From: DASXVX01 sp036504075
GTDB taxonomy: Bacteria; Bacillota; Sulfobacillia; Symbiobacteriales; Symbiobacteriaceae
Direction: 5' to 3'
DNA: 64,000 nt
Assembly (NCBI GenBank): GCA_036504075.1
Contig: DASXVX010000091.1
Location: 1-64,000, forward strand
The notes beneath the pieces were generated by a model. The model was given only the letters and a program-made list of their open reading frames with translations, made no database searches and had not been told where the DNA came from. A program made the translations under genes and the position numbers. Positions 43,555 through 52,375 of this stretch are shown in pieces. Position 1 is the stretch's first letter, and each line of letters opens with the position of its first letter.

Positions 43555-46067
43555 ACTTCTACTTCCGAACGGCCCTGCGGGAATTCCGGCGGGGGCGGCG
43601 GCGGTTCGTCTTCTTCCTGCTCTGCATCGCCATCGGCGTGGCCGGGCTGACCGGCATCAAAGGCTTCAACGCCAGCCTGCAGGGCGCCTTGCTCCGGGAG
43701 GCCCGGACGCTCATGGCCGCCGACCTGCAGCTTTCCACGGGCCGGACCGCGACCCCGGCCCAGGCGGAACTCCTGGCGGGTCTGCCTGCCCGTGGCATCG
43801 CCGTCGCCCACAACGTGGAGACCGCCTCCATGGCCGTCAACCCGGCCACCAGAGATACCACGCTGGTGGAGGTCAAGGCGGTGGGGCCGGGCTACCCGTT
43901 TTACGGGGCGCTGGCGGTCAACCCGCCCGCCCCCCTTACCGATGAGACCGCCCTTGTGGGTCCGGAACTGCTGGACCGGCTGGGGCTGAAGGTCGGCGAC
44001 ACCGTCAAACTGGGGTCGACCACGTTTGTCATCGGTGGGGTCATCGTCCAGGAGCCGGACCGGATCACGGCGGGCTTCGCCATGGGCCCCCGGGTCATGA
44101 TTACCCCGGCGGGCCTGGCCCGGGCCAACCTGATTCAGTTCGGCAGCCGGGCCCAGAACATATACCTGTTCAAGCTGGCGGACCCCAAACAGGTCGGGGC
44201 GCTGCGGTCGGAACTGACGACGGCCTTTGCCAAGGAGCGGCCCCGCATCGCGGATTACCGGGAGGCCAACCCGACGGTGCGCCGGTTCCTGGACCGGCTG
44301 ACCGCCTTCCTGTCGCTCGTCTCCCTGGTGGCCCTGCTGGTGGGCGGCCTGGGCGTGGCCAACGCCACCCGGGTCTTCATTCAGGAGAAGCTGGACGCGA
44401 TCGCCGTCATGAAATGCCTGGGCGCCACCAATCGGAAGGTCACCGGCGTCTACCTGACGCAAATGCTCATGCTGGGCCTGGCCGGCTCCGCCCTGGGCGT
44501 GGCGGCGGGCTACGGGGTGCAGCTTTTCTTGCCGAAGCTGGCGGGGACATTCCTGAACCTGACGCTCACGCCTTACCTGTCGCCGGAAGTGGCCCTGCAG
44601 GGACTCCTCGTGGGGGTGCTCACCGCCTTCCTCTTCACGCTGCTGCCGCTGACCGCCATTGCCGATGTGAAGCCGGCGCTGGTCTTCCGGCGGGCCATGG
44701 GCGAGGCACGGCTCGACCGCCGGACGACGGTGCGGGAAGGGCTGCTGCTGACCGTGACCGGTCTGGGCATCGCCCTGATTTCCACCTGGGTCTCGGGCTC
44801 AGTCAAGTGGGGCTTCGCCTTCGTGGGCGGGCTGGGCGCCGCCACGCTGCTGCTGGGCGGGGCTGCCCGGGTGGCCGTGGGGATCGTAAAGCGCATCCGG
44901 GTGCCCCGCTCCTGGCCGGCCGCCCGGCAGGGGCTGGCGAACCTGCACCGGCCCGGCAGCCAGGCCTCGGCCGTGGTGCTGGCGCTGGGCGTCGGCGTCA
45001 CGCTGGTGCTCACGATTTTCCTGCTGCAGCGGGGGCTGCTCCGGGAGGTGCGGCTCACGTCGCCGGCCGGGGCGCCCAACATGTTCTTCATGGGGCTGCA
45101 ACAGGCCGACGAGCCTGCGTTCAAGGCGTTCCTCCGGTCGCAGCCCGGCGTGCTGAATGCGCCGGACCCCATCCCCTTCGTGCGGGGGAAGCTGGTCAAA
45201 GTGAACGGGAAGTCCATGGAGGAACTGACCCTGGCCGAAAACGACCAGCGCTGGTTCAACTCCATGCAGACCTTGTCGTACAGCGCCACCCTGCCTTCGG
45301 GCAACGAACTCCTCCGCGGCCGCTGGTGGACCCCGGCCGACTACCAGGATAAGCTCGTGATTTCCGTGGAGAGCGAGGCGGCCACCCGCCTGCACCTGGA
45401 TGTCGGCATGACGATGGACCTCGAACTGGAAGGCAGCATCCCGGCGCACGCCGAGATTATGAACATCCGCAAGACCACCGACTACCGGGCCGGCGGGGCC
45501 TTTAACTTTGTGCTGGGACCCAGCGAACTGGGGCCGGTGCCGGTCAGCTTCATCGGGCAGGCGAACGTGGCGCAAGGGGCCGCCGGGCCGCTGCAGCGGG
45601 AGATGGCCGCCCAGTTCCCGGGCGTCACCGCCATCGATCTGAACGATATTCTGAAGACCGTGGGTACCGTGCTGGACCGCATCGGCCTGGTCATCCGGTT
45701 TGTGGCCGGCTTCTCCGTGGCCGCCGGGCTGATCATTCTGGCCTCCTCTATCGCCGCCACCAAGTTCCGGCGGACCCGGGAGGCCGTGCTGTACAAGACC
45801 TTGGGCGCCACCCGCAGCAGGGTCTGGCGGATGTTCGCCGTGGAGTACGCGACCATCGGCCTGGTGGCGGGCATCGTAGGGGCCGGCCTCGCCGCCGGCG
45901 TCACCTGGGCGCTGCTCCGCTTCGTCATGGAATCGACGTACCACTTCGAACTGCTGCCGCTGCTGGCGGGCATCGGGGTGACCATCGTCCTGACGGTGGC
46001 GGTGGGCGTGCTCTCCACGGTGGATGTGGTCTCCGCCAAGCCGTATCAGGTCCTGCGGGAAGAGTAA
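43551..46067 (+). CDS. ABC exporter permease, FtsX/YbbP type
   Basis: 838 residues: an N-terminal helix, a large extracytoplasmic MacB-PCD-like domain, three helices with the FtsX motif region (ALLVGGLGVANATRVFIQEK, AVMKCLGATNRKV), two central helices, a second periplasmic-type domain and a second FtsX unit (KTLGATRSRVWRMFAVEYAT). The double-FtsX layout matches YbbP/LolCE-like exporters that extract lipophilic molecules. It forms an operon with the ATPase and ends at a hairpin. Confidence 0.92.
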   Translation: MNFYFRTALREFRRGRRRFVFFLLCIAIGVAGLTGIKGFNASLQGALLREARTLMAADLQLSTGRTATPAQAELLAGLPARGIAVAHNVETASMAVNPATRDTTLVEVKAVGPGYPFYGALAVNPPAPLTDETALVGPELLDRLGLKVGDTVKLGSTTFVIGGVIVQEPDRITAGFAMGPRVMITPAGLARANLIQFGSRAQNIYLFKLADPKQVGALRSELTTAFAKERPRIADYREANPTVRRFLDRLTAFLSLVSLVALLVGGLGVANATRVFIQEKLDAIAVMKCLGATNRKVTGVYLTQMLMLGLAGSALGVAAGYGVQLFLPKLAGTFLNLTLTPYLSPEVALQGLLVGVLTAFLFTLLPLTAIADVKPALVFRRAMGEARLDRRTTVREGLLLTVTGLGIALISTWVSGSVKWGFAFVGGLGAATLLLGGAARVAVGIVKRIRVPRSWPAARQGLANLHRPGSQASAVVLALGVGVTLVLTIFLLQRGLLREVRLTSPAGAPNMFFMGLQQADEPAFKAFLRSQPGVLNAPDPIPFVRGKLVKVNGKSMEELTLAENDQRWFNSMQTLSYSATLPSGNELLRGRWWTPADYQDKLVISVESEAATRLHLDVGMTMDLELEGSIPAHAEIMNIRKTTDYRAGGAFNFVLGPSELGPVPVSFIGQANVAQGAAGPLQREMAAQFPGVTAIDLNDILKTVGTVLDRIGLVIRFVAGFSVAAGLIILASSIAATKFRRTREAVLYKTLGATRSRVWRMFAVEYATIGLVAGIVGAGLAAGVTWALLRFVMESTYHFELLPLLAGIGVTIVLTVAVGVLSTVDVVSAKPYQVLREE

Positions 46068-46068
46068 A

Positions 46069-46087
46069 CGCCACCCCGAAAGTGGCG
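46069..46087 (+). terminator. Hairpin after the ABC operon
   Basis: CGCCAC and GTGGCG with a seven-base loop, directly after the permease stop. Two further copies of the GGCGTCAGG...ATGTACGC-CCACCC motif follow within 60 bases. Confidence 0.55.
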
Positions 46088-46131
46088 TCAGGAAATCACT
46101 ATGTACGCGCCACCCGGGGGATGGCGTCAGG

Positions 46132-46434
46132 TTATGTACGCTCCACCCGGACTGTGGCGGCGCGGACCCGCTTCAGGGCCTTCGGGTCGCCCTCCAGGCG
46201 GCCGAACACGGCCACCGGGCTGGCCGGCCGGATTTCGCCGAGGCTGCTCATCGGCGTGGCGCCATAGAAGAGGCACATGGCCTGACCGGGCGGCCAGTAG
46301 CCGATGTCGCCCAGGTTTACGATCGGCTTGCTGGGGCCGGGGCTCACTTTCACGCCGGTGTCGAAGTAGATTTCATCACCCCAGGTGCTGTAGGCGACTT
46401 CGATGGGCAGAGCGTCCCAGATGGCGTCAGCCAC
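46132..46434 (-). CDS. Cyclophilin-like fold protein (DUF369/TM1367 type)
   Basis: About 100 residues or more with the family features IWDALPIEVAYSTWGDEIYF and LGDIGYWPPGQAMCLFYGAT. The ATP-independent fold resembles cyclophilin but enzymatic activity is not shown for the family. The GTG at 46434 used here cuts off residues that look genuine (VKHFTELLDTP, in frame upstream). The frame has no good start before its stop; an ATG with AAGGAAA nearby lies in another frame ahead of a CCCC run, so one base may be wrong or shifted there. Confidence 0.7.
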   Translation of the reverse strand: MADAIWDALPIEVAYSTWGDEIYFDTGVKVSPGPSKPIVNLGDIGYWPPGQAMCLFYGATPMSSLGEIRPASPVAVFGRLEGDPKALKRVRAATVRVERT

Positions 46435-46564
46435 CGGTGTGTCGAGCAGCTCCGTGAAATGCTTTACCCTGGGGAAGTTCCATTCGGATTCCGAAATTTC
46501 CTTTCCGGAAGATAATCAGGCCCCGCTCCCCTGCGTCAGGGGAGCGGGGCCTTTCTGCGTCAAC

Positions 46565-47311
46565 CTACTCCATGTTGACCTTTCCCTGCAGGAACTTGAT
46601 CTGCACCCAGTCCACCAGCGCCGGCGAAATCCGGTTCAGGGCGATGAGCATCCGGTACCAGCCCGGCACCACGACCTCCCGCTTCGGTCGCCGGATGAGC
46701 CGGGCGATCACCCGCGCCGCCACGTCGGCCGAAGGCATCCGCATGCGGACCGATGCCGTCATCTCCGTGCGAATGAAGCCCGGCGACACGTGCGCCACTT
46801 TCACGCCGAAGCGGGCCACCTCCCGCCGCAGGGACTCGCTGAACCCCCGCAGGCCGAACTTGGTGGCCGAGTACACGCCGGCGGTGCCGATCGACCCCGC
46901 AACCGAGCCGATATTGATGATCAGCCCGCTCCCCTGCTTCCGCATCCAGGGCAGCGCCGCCCGGGCGCCCAGGATCGGTCCGGTGAGGTTCGTGTCGATC
47001 ACCCGCGCAATCGCCGCCGGGTCCTGCTCATACCAGGGCGGACCGTTCCCGATGCCCGCGTTGTTGATCCAGACGTCGATCGCCCCGAAGCGTTCTCCCG
47101 CCTGACGGGCCAGGTCCTCCAGGTCGGCCGGCTGCGCGACGTCGGCCCGGACCACCAGCACGTCGGTCAAACCGGCCAGTTCCGCGGCCAGCGCTTCCAG
47201 CCGCTCCACCCGGCGGGCCGCCAGGGCGAGCTTATGTCCCTCCCGCGCCAACAGCCGGGCCGTCGCCTCGCCGATCCCGCTGGAGGCACCGGTAATTACC
47301 ACCACTGCCAT
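46565..47311 (-). CDS. Short-chain dehydrogenase/reductase
   Basis: 248 residues, classical SDR: cofactor motif TGASSGIGEA, NNAGIG, catalytic Ser in NIGSVAGS and YSATK (Tyr-x-x-x-Lys), with Arg in LALAARRVERL suggesting NADPH preference. The C-terminal PKREVVVPGWYRMLIALNRI is typical of the DltE/YqjQ-like group. ATG 47311 follows GGGGAGGAT. It lies 27 bases downstream of the MATE gene, co-directional. Confidence 0.93.
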   Translation of the reverse strand: MAVVVITGASSGIGEATARLLAREGHKLALAARRVERLEALAAELAGLTDVLVVRADVAQPADLEDLARQAGERFGAIDVWINNAGIGNGPPWYEQDPAAIARVIDTNLTGPILGARAALPWMRKQGSGLIINIGSVAGSIGTAGVYSATKFGLRGFSESLRREVARFGVKVAHVSPGFIRTEMTASVRMRMPSADVAARVIARLIRRPKREVVVPGWYRMLIALNRISPALVDWVQIKFLQGKVNME

Positions 47312-47337
47312 GTCCGTATCCTCCCCGGCTGAATGCG

Positions 47338-48699
47338 CTAAACGGTCACGCTTTTCCACGCCCCCGACCGGTACCGGAGCCAGATGAGCACGGAGCGGAT
47401 CACCCAGTCGGCGCCCGCCGCCAGCCAGGCGCCCTGCAGACCCAGGCCCAGGCCGAAGATCAGCAGCGCCGCCAGAGAGAGCCGGACCACCCCACCGCCC
47501 ATGCTTACGAAGAACAGCGGGCGGGTGTCGCCGGCGCCGGAAAGCGCCCCGTTCAGCGTCAACACCCAGGCGGTACACGCCTCCGTAAAGCCGGCGATCC
47601 GCAAGGCGGATGCTCCCAGCAACTGGACGGAGCGGTCGCGGGTGAAAATTGCGAGATAAGGTCCCGGCAGCAGAATAAACATAAGCCCGAGCAGGCTCAG
47701 GAGCGACACCGAGAGCACCGTGGCCTCCCGGATCACCGCCTCAGCCTCGTCCACCCGGCGGGCACCCAGCCGCTGGCCGACCATGGCGGCTGTGGCCATC
47801 GAGAAGCCCGAAGAGAGCATCCAGGAGACGTTCTCCGCCGAAATCGTGATCGTGTGCGCCGCAAATGCGACGGTGCCGAGCGTTGCCACCATGCGGGCGT
47901 AGCCGATGAAGATCAAGGTGGAGAACATCCGCTCCGACGAGGAGACGGAGCCCACCCGCAAGATCCGCCGGAGCAGGTCCCAGTTGATGTGCAGCAGTTT
48001 TCGCCAGTCGATCCGGGCGCCCGACTTGCGCCTCAGCAGCACCACCAGCAGCACCGTCGCCCCGAGAATTCGGGCCGTAGAGGTGGCGATGCCCGCCCCG
48101 CGAATGCCCAGGGCCGGCGCCCCGAAGTGTCCGTAGATCAGCGAATAGGCCAGCACCCCGTTCAGCAGGTTGATGCCCAAGTTGATCAGCATCGATGTAC
48201 GCGTATCGCCGGTGGCCCGGAGTGCGGCGGTCATCACCATCATCCAGAATATGGCCACCATGCCCGGCACCAGGAGCCGCAGCAGCATCGCTCCGATCGG
48301 CGCCACGTCCGGCTCGGCGCCCAACACGCGCAAAATGGCCGGCGCGTAGGCATATAACAAGGCACAGGCCACCGTACTGACGGAAAGCCCCAACCAGAAG
48401 CCGGCCCGGGTGGCCGACTCAATTTGCTCAAGTTCCCCGGCCCCCTGGAACCGGGCGACCAGGGCGTTCACGCCCACACCCAGGCCCATGAACAGGCCGA
48501 GCATCAGCCAGTGCGGCAACTGGGTCAGGCCGGCGGCGGCCACGAAGACGGCGCCCAGGCGGCCCACAAGCACCGTGTCGACCATATTGGCCAGGGTCGA
48601 AAGCAGTTGCTCGGCGATCACCGGCCAGGCCAGGTGGATGATGGTTTTCCGGATGGCGTGCCGGGCGGTCGCGGGCACGGCGGCAAAAGCGGACTGCAA
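47338..48699 (-). CDS. MATE family multidrug exporter
   Basis: 453 residues with twelve membrane helices in two homologous halves (WPVIAEQLLSTLANMVDTVL, and the second half beginning RILRVGSVSSSERMFST). Na+- or H+-driven efflux is the family role; the substrate is unknown. I use TTG 48699, preceded by AGAGGAGGC; the open frame runs 59 codons further with no ribosome site and unlike family starts. Confidence 0.93.
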   Translation of the reverse strand: MQSAFAAVPATARHAIRKTIIHLAWPVIAEQLLSTLANMVDTVLVGRLGAVFVAAAGLTQLPHWLMLGLFMGLGVGVNALVARFQGAGELEQIESATRAGFWLGLSVSTVACALLYAYAPAILRVLGAEPDVAPIGAMLLRLLVPGMVAIFWMMVMTAALRATGDTRTSMLINLGINLLNGVLAYSLIYGHFGAPALGIRGAGIATSTARILGATVLLVVLLRRKSGARIDWRKLLHINWDLLRRILRVGSVSSSERMFSTLIFIGYARMVATLGTVAFAAHTITISAENVSWMLSSGFSMATAAMVGQRLGARRVDEAEAVIREATVLSVSLLSLLGLMFILLPGPYLAIFTRDRSVQLLGASALRIAGFTEACTAWVLTLNGALSGAGDTRPLFFVSMGGGVVRLSLAALLIFGLGLGLQGAWLAAGADWVIRSVLIWLRYRSGAWKSVTV

Positions 48700-48894
48700 G
48701 GACGATGCCTCCTCTGCGCCTTCCCCATGGTTGGCATGGGTGATTGTACCATGAAGCGACACAACCTGCCAGTAATCCTGCCCGGGCTTTTCACCGCTGG
48801 CTAAATTTGCTGAAAAGTGTCGTACAAATTTTCCGTATCCGGAAAGGCATGTCCCGCAAAAAGGATGAATAGTCAAAATCAGGAGGTGGGTTTC

Positions 48895-49641
48895 GTGCCG
48901 AGACGAATGGTCTCCCTCGCCCTGATTCTGATGCTGCTCCTGCCTGCCGCCGCCGCGCAGGCCGCCACCCAGGGGTGCTACTACGACCCGGGCACCCTGC
49001 TGGGCATCGGCTGTACCGGCGACGACATGGCCATGATCGGGCTGAAGACCGGCCTGGCGCTCACGGCCGCGTCGGGGGACGTGGACACGTATTTCGCCCT
49101 GAGGCGGCAGGCGGTGGCCCTCGAAAAGCAGTCATTTTCGCTGTCGGTAAAACTCGCTGAACCGCTTGGCAGTTACCGGGTTTTGGACGCCGCCGTGGCT
49201 GGGCCGAACATCCGCTTTGCCACCATTCCCTCCCGGTCCGGACCCCGGCTGCTGATCACGGATCGGCTTTGGAACCGGCCCATCCGGGTCACTGAGGGAC
49301 TCAGTGCCGGCTTGCTGCGGCGGCGGGTGGACTGGACCGTCTCCTACACCTTCGGCTGTGTGATCACGGACATCGGGGAGTACCTCGTCCGGGGCGAGAC
49401 GGGCGGGCTGGCCGGCGCCCTCACCGGCGGCATGAAGCTGAAGCCGGTCTTCATCGTGGACGGCGCCTCCGGCAGCGGCGTCACGGAGTTCCAGGTGGAC
49501 GTGTTGCATACCGATCCCGCAGGAAATCGGACCATCTATCGGAAGCGCGTTTTCGTGTCCGGCAATGGCCACATTCGCGTGGACGATGCCGGGCGGCCCT
49601 GGGCACCGGTCCGGCAACTGTTCCCGGGCGACGCGTGGTAG
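48895..49641 (+). CDS. Secreted hypothetical protein, 248 aa
   Basis: Signal peptide MVSLALILMLLLPAAAAQA, then a mature, Cys-containing protein beginning ATQGCYYDPGTLLGIGC. It has no recognised family; beta-rich with a repeated GLKTGLALT/GSYRVLDAAV rhythm. GTG 48895 follows AGGAGGTGGG. It converges with the DsbA-like selenoprotein, which could supply its disulfides (inference from Cys content and position). Confidence 0.75.
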   Translation: MPRRMVSLALILMLLLPAAAAQAATQGCYYDPGTLLGIGCTGDDMAMIGLKTGLALTAASGDVDTYFALRRQAVALEKQSFSLSVKLAEPLGSYRVLDAAVAGPNIRFATIPSRSGPRLLITDRLWNRPIRVTEGLSAGLLRRRVDWTVSYTFGCVITDIGEYLVRGETGGLAGALTGGMKLKPVFIVDGASGSGVTEFQVDVLHTDPAGNRTIYRKRVFVSGNGHIRVDDAGRPWAPVRQLFPGDAW

Positions 49642-49658
49642 TGAGTCATAAATAGAGA

Positions 49659-49686
49659 GGCCGGAGGCGGTCTGCCTTCGGCCTTT
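49659..49686. terminator. Convergent terminator
   Basis: GGCCGGAGGC and GCCTTCGGCC pair with one G-U, followed by TTTCGG. Confidence 0.7.
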
Positions 49687-49690
49687 CGGT

Positions 49691-50371
49691 TCACTTTTGC
49701 AGTTCCGGCTTGATCACCAGGTCCAGCCTGCCCAGGTTGGTGGTCTTCAAGTCCAGCATCCGCCCGTTCAGGAGGAACGAGGGGGTGCCGGGCAGGTTCA
49801 GGTCCATGGCCTCCTTGGAAGATGCATCCACCTCGGCGGTGTGTTTCCCGGAATCGTAACACTGGTCAAACTGTACGGTGTCCAGGGTCAGAAGCCGGGC
49901 GTAATCTTTCAGTTCGGCTTTCGTCCACTGCTTCTGATGGGCCAGCAGGTAGCCGTGATACGCCCAGAACTTGCCCTGGTCCGCCGCACACCCGGCCGCT
50001 TCAGCGGCCATCTGGGCGTACGGTTTATGCGAGGGCAGCACGAAGTCCTTGTAGACAAAACTGACGTTGCCGGATGCGATCAAAGCCGCCAACTGCGGCT
50101 CCACGACCTTAAAGGCCGAGGCGCAGCCCGGTCAGAGGTAATCTCCGTACTCGACTAACTGGACCTTGGCGCCGGTGCTGCCCATCCGGTTGCGGTCGGC
50201 CTTCAGTGCGGCGTCTGTCCCCGCTGCCGGCTTGGCGGTGTTCACGTCCGCCGGCTTCGCTCGCCCGGACATCACGCTGAACCCGATCAGCAGGCCGGCG
50301 GCGACAGCCGCTACGCCGACCATCCCCCAGATGATCGCAGGACTTGGCTTGCGTTTGGGATTCGTAATCAT
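49691..50371 (-). CDS. Membrane-anchored DsbA-like thiol oxidoreductase, probable selenoprotein (UPGC)
   Basis: 226 residues when the in-frame TGA at 50132-50134 is read as selenocysteine. An N-terminal helix (about 11-33) anchors an extracytoplasmic DsbA/thioredoxin_4 domain: VQLVEYGDYL-U80-PGCASAFKVVEPQL, where TGA replaces the first Cys of CPxC. Then a helical insert (YKDFVLPSHKPYAQMAAEAA) and the cis-Pro loop LPGTPSFLLNG. A hairpin lies 11-31 bases after the TGA (seven pairs with one U-U mismatch, loop TTTAA), as expected for a bacterial SECIS. The two open halves share one frame and fit one family, which argues against chance. ATG 50371 has AAGGAG only two bases upstream. Confidence 0.85.
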
Positions 50372-50520
50372 CGCTCCTTATGAGTTGTTCGCCTACCGTT
50401 GCATCCATTCAGATTCATCAATAAATTCTCCGCAGCTTCCAGCAGTTCCTCCCCGCTGCCGGTGGCGAGTCGCGAAATCAGACGGTCGGTTTCCGCCGCC
50501 CTGCTGGAGGGTTGTGGCGG

Positions 50521-50549
50521 TTGACACCGGGAACCTGGCAGCGTATCAT
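50521..50549 (+). promoter_or_regulatory. Sigma-A type promoter of tRNA-Arg
   Basis: TTGACA and TATCAT with a 17-base spacer, 16 bases before the tRNA. Confidence 0.8.
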
Positions 50550-50564
50550 AACTTCGTGGATAAT

Positions 50565-50641
50565 GCGCCCGTAGCTCAGTCGGATAGAGCGGCAGTTTCC
50601 TAAACTGTAGGTCGGCGGTTCGATCCCGTCCGGGCGCACCA
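50565..50641 (+). tRNA. tRNA-Arg (CCT)
   Basis: A full cloverleaf: acceptor GCGCCCG/CGGGCGC, D stem GCTC/GAGC, anticodon stem CAGT/ACTG with loop TTCCTAA (anticodon CCT at 50599-50601), T arm GGCGG-TTCGATC-CCGTC, and an encoded CCA. It reads AGG codons. A terminator follows at 50668-50702. Its anticodon-to-T-arm portion is repeated at 54329-54352. Confidence 0.95.
50597..50620 (+). repeat. Left copy of 24-bp tRNA-derived direct repeat (att-like)
   Basis: Positions 50597-50620, from the anticodon loop to the start of the T loop, are identical to 54329-54352. Integrases of tRNA-targeting elements often leave such repeats. Confidence 0.7.
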
Positions 50642-50667
50642 AATGGCACAGGGGTTCGCAGGAACGA

Positions 50668-50702
50668 AACCGGGGGTGGTCGTAAGACTACCCCCGGTTT
50701 TT
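50668..50702 (+). terminator. Terminator of tRNA-Arg
   Basis: AACCGGGGGT and ACCCCCGGTT pair and end in a T-run. Confidence 0.85.
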
Positions 50703-50777
50703 CACCCGGACTGCAAATAAGCGTGAGAAAAGGACCCGCGCCGCCCGATAGCGGCCTGTCCTCCACGTGGCTCGATT

Positions 50778-50818
50778 GACAAAAGCAGGGTGCCCCCAGC
50801 GGGCACCCTGCTTTTGTC
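50778..50818. terminator. Very strong bidirectional terminator
   Basis: Eighteen-base perfect arms (50778-50795 and 50801-50818), with AAAA and TTTT at the outer ends. It lies 75 bases downstream of the 54-aa membrane gene on the minus strand. Confidence 0.85.
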
Positions 50819-50892
50819 TACGTATCCGGGTTCGCCGAAATCCGTATTGGGTAGATTTTGGGCTGAGTGCAGGTTCGCCGGCACATCGGGCG

Positions 50893-51057
50893 CTAGCCGC
50901 TTCTCTTGCGATAGGCCCATTTAGCACTAGCACCGAAGGCCACAACAAAGAGCAACCCCAGAGCCGCCCACCGGTCACTCTGTATCCAGATGAGCACTCC
51001 TATTGCAGCGAGAATTACGAATGCCGAAAATACAAGACGTTGCCGAATAACAATCAC
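50893..51057 (-). CDS. Small two-helix membrane protein, 54 aa
   Basis: Read from GTG 51057: an RQR start, helix one (LVFSAFVILAAIGVLIWI), a charged turn (QSDRW), helix two (AALGLLFVVAFGASA) and a basic end (KWAYRKRSG). The topology and the terminator 75 bases downstream support a gene, although its ribosome site (GGAT, 12 bases off) is weak. No family recognised. It is part of the tRNA-Arg island. Confidence 0.5.
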   Translation of the reverse strand: MIVIRQRLVFSAFVILAAIGVLIWIQSDRWAALGLLFVVAFGASAKWAYRKRSG

Positions 51058-51629
51058 CCCCGTTGATATCCAATATACATTTTTCGGGCGGTTGTGACTT
51101 TTCGCCTGTCAGGTTGCCAGATACTCCTGTTCCACGAGGAAAAAAGTACGGTAAGACGACTCAATGGGCAGGGTTTACGGCAATTTACCAAGTATGCTGG
51201 AGTAATCACGGTAGAGGCTTGTGAACCGTCTGGTCGCCGTTCCTACCACGCTGGCGGCACTGACAGCGTGGCTATTGGCGCCCACGCTCAGACAATCTGA
51301 GCGCCCACACGTTGTTTCACTTGGCCGTCTACAGGCCAAGGGGTATGCCTAGAGATGATGTCCATTCGCGGCATCCTGCTTTCAACGCGTCTAGCGTTCA
51401 AAGCAATAATATCTGCCTGACTCTGCGGTCGTTTCAGGCTGCCGAAGGCGTTCAGGGTCACGGGAAGAACACCAGCCATCAAGTGGGCTGGCGCTTTTTG
51501 CATCCGAGAAACGGCACCCGCACGCATGACTCCCTGGATGGTTCGATGCGAACATTTTGGGTATGAACTTCGTGGGTATTGACGAGAGGACCTTGTAAGG
51601 TAGTGGTAGTGAAATCAGGAGGCAAAGAA
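51058..51629. other. Gene-poor stretch of the tRNA-Arg island
   Basis: No supported gene. It contains inverted repeats such as CCAGCC/GGGCTGG followed by CTTTTT at about 51473-51500, and the AGGAGG site of the Yip1-type gene. Base composition is less GC-rich than the flanking chromosome. Confidence 0.4.
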
Positions 51630-52301
51630 ATGGTAGGAACTGCAAGGACGGCAATGGATGATTCGCTGAAGATCGTTTGGAACCCCCGTGCGGCCTTTAG
51701 TGACATTCAGGAAAGCCCGGTCATCTGGGTGCCCTATGTCGTGTGGATGGCTCTGGCCACTGTGGCCGCGGTCATTTCGGTGCCGCACGTCTTCTCCCTG
51801 ACGATGCAACAGTCAGGTGCTGCGACCGGACAGGCACAGGCCGTCAGCCAGGCTGCTGTCTATGTGGGAGCAGTGTTTCGGGGCTTGGCCGGTCCGTGGC
51901 TGAAGGGCGCAGTGCTTGCTCTAATTCTGATGGGCTTCGGACTCTTCCTGGGCGGCGGCACTCCGTACAAGACCTACCTGGCAATGGTCGGGTACATACA
52001 GATTCCGAATTTGGTCGGGAACATCTTGACTTCCCTACTTGTGTTCCGAGCCGGATCACTTGCGGAAGCCACTAGGATTAGCTTGGGGCCGGCAGCGTTC
52101 TTTCCGAACCTCCAGGGTGCAGCCTATGCCCTGCTATACAGCATGAACATCTTCGGACTCTGGAGCCTTTGTCTGCTAGTGATTGGCTTTGCCGCCATGC
52201 ACCGGAGGTCCGCCCTGCAAGTGGCGTGGGTTGGGGGCCTGTGGTTCCTGGCCAGTTTCGCCATCTCAGCCATGAGTACCAGCATTACCCTTCCTTCGTG
52301 A
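51630..52301 (+). CDS. Yip1-type integral membrane protein
   Basis: 223 residues with five membrane helices and a cytosolic N-terminus (LKIVWNPRAAFSDIQESP), a pattern common to Yip1-domain proteins (WNP...F). The helices include VPYVVWMALATVAAVISV and LKGAVLALILMGFGLFL. Role in bacteria is unknown; some sit with transporters or peptides. AGGAGGC precedes the ATG. It converges with the CPBP protease gene. Confidence 0.75.
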   Translation: MVGTARTAMDDSLKIVWNPRAAFSDIQESPVIWVPYVVWMALATVAAVISVPHVFSLTMQQSGAATGQAQAVSQAAVYVGAVFRGLAGPWLKGAVLALILMGFGLFLGGGTPYKTYLAMVGYIQIPNLVGNILTSLLVFRAGSLAEATRISLGPAAFFPNLQGAAYALLYSMNIFGLWSLCLLVIGFAAMHRRSALQVAWVGGLWFLASFAISAMSTSITLPS

Positions 52302-52325
52302 CTGAAGGAGATTGAGGTCAAGAAA

Positions 52326-52363
52326 TCACCGGCGGGGACGGCATTGCGCCGACCCGCCGGTGA
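52326..52363. terminator. Convergent terminator
   Basis: Eleven-base arms TCACCGGCGGG and CCCGCCGGTGA flank an inner CGGC/GCCG pairing between the Yip1 and CPBP genes. Confidence 0.75.
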
Positions 52364-52375
52364 GGTTTGTACCAG

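Noticed and set aside
51288..51527. 79-codon minus-strand frame in the tRNA island
   Set aside because: No ribosome site, no family, and it spans terminator-like repeats.
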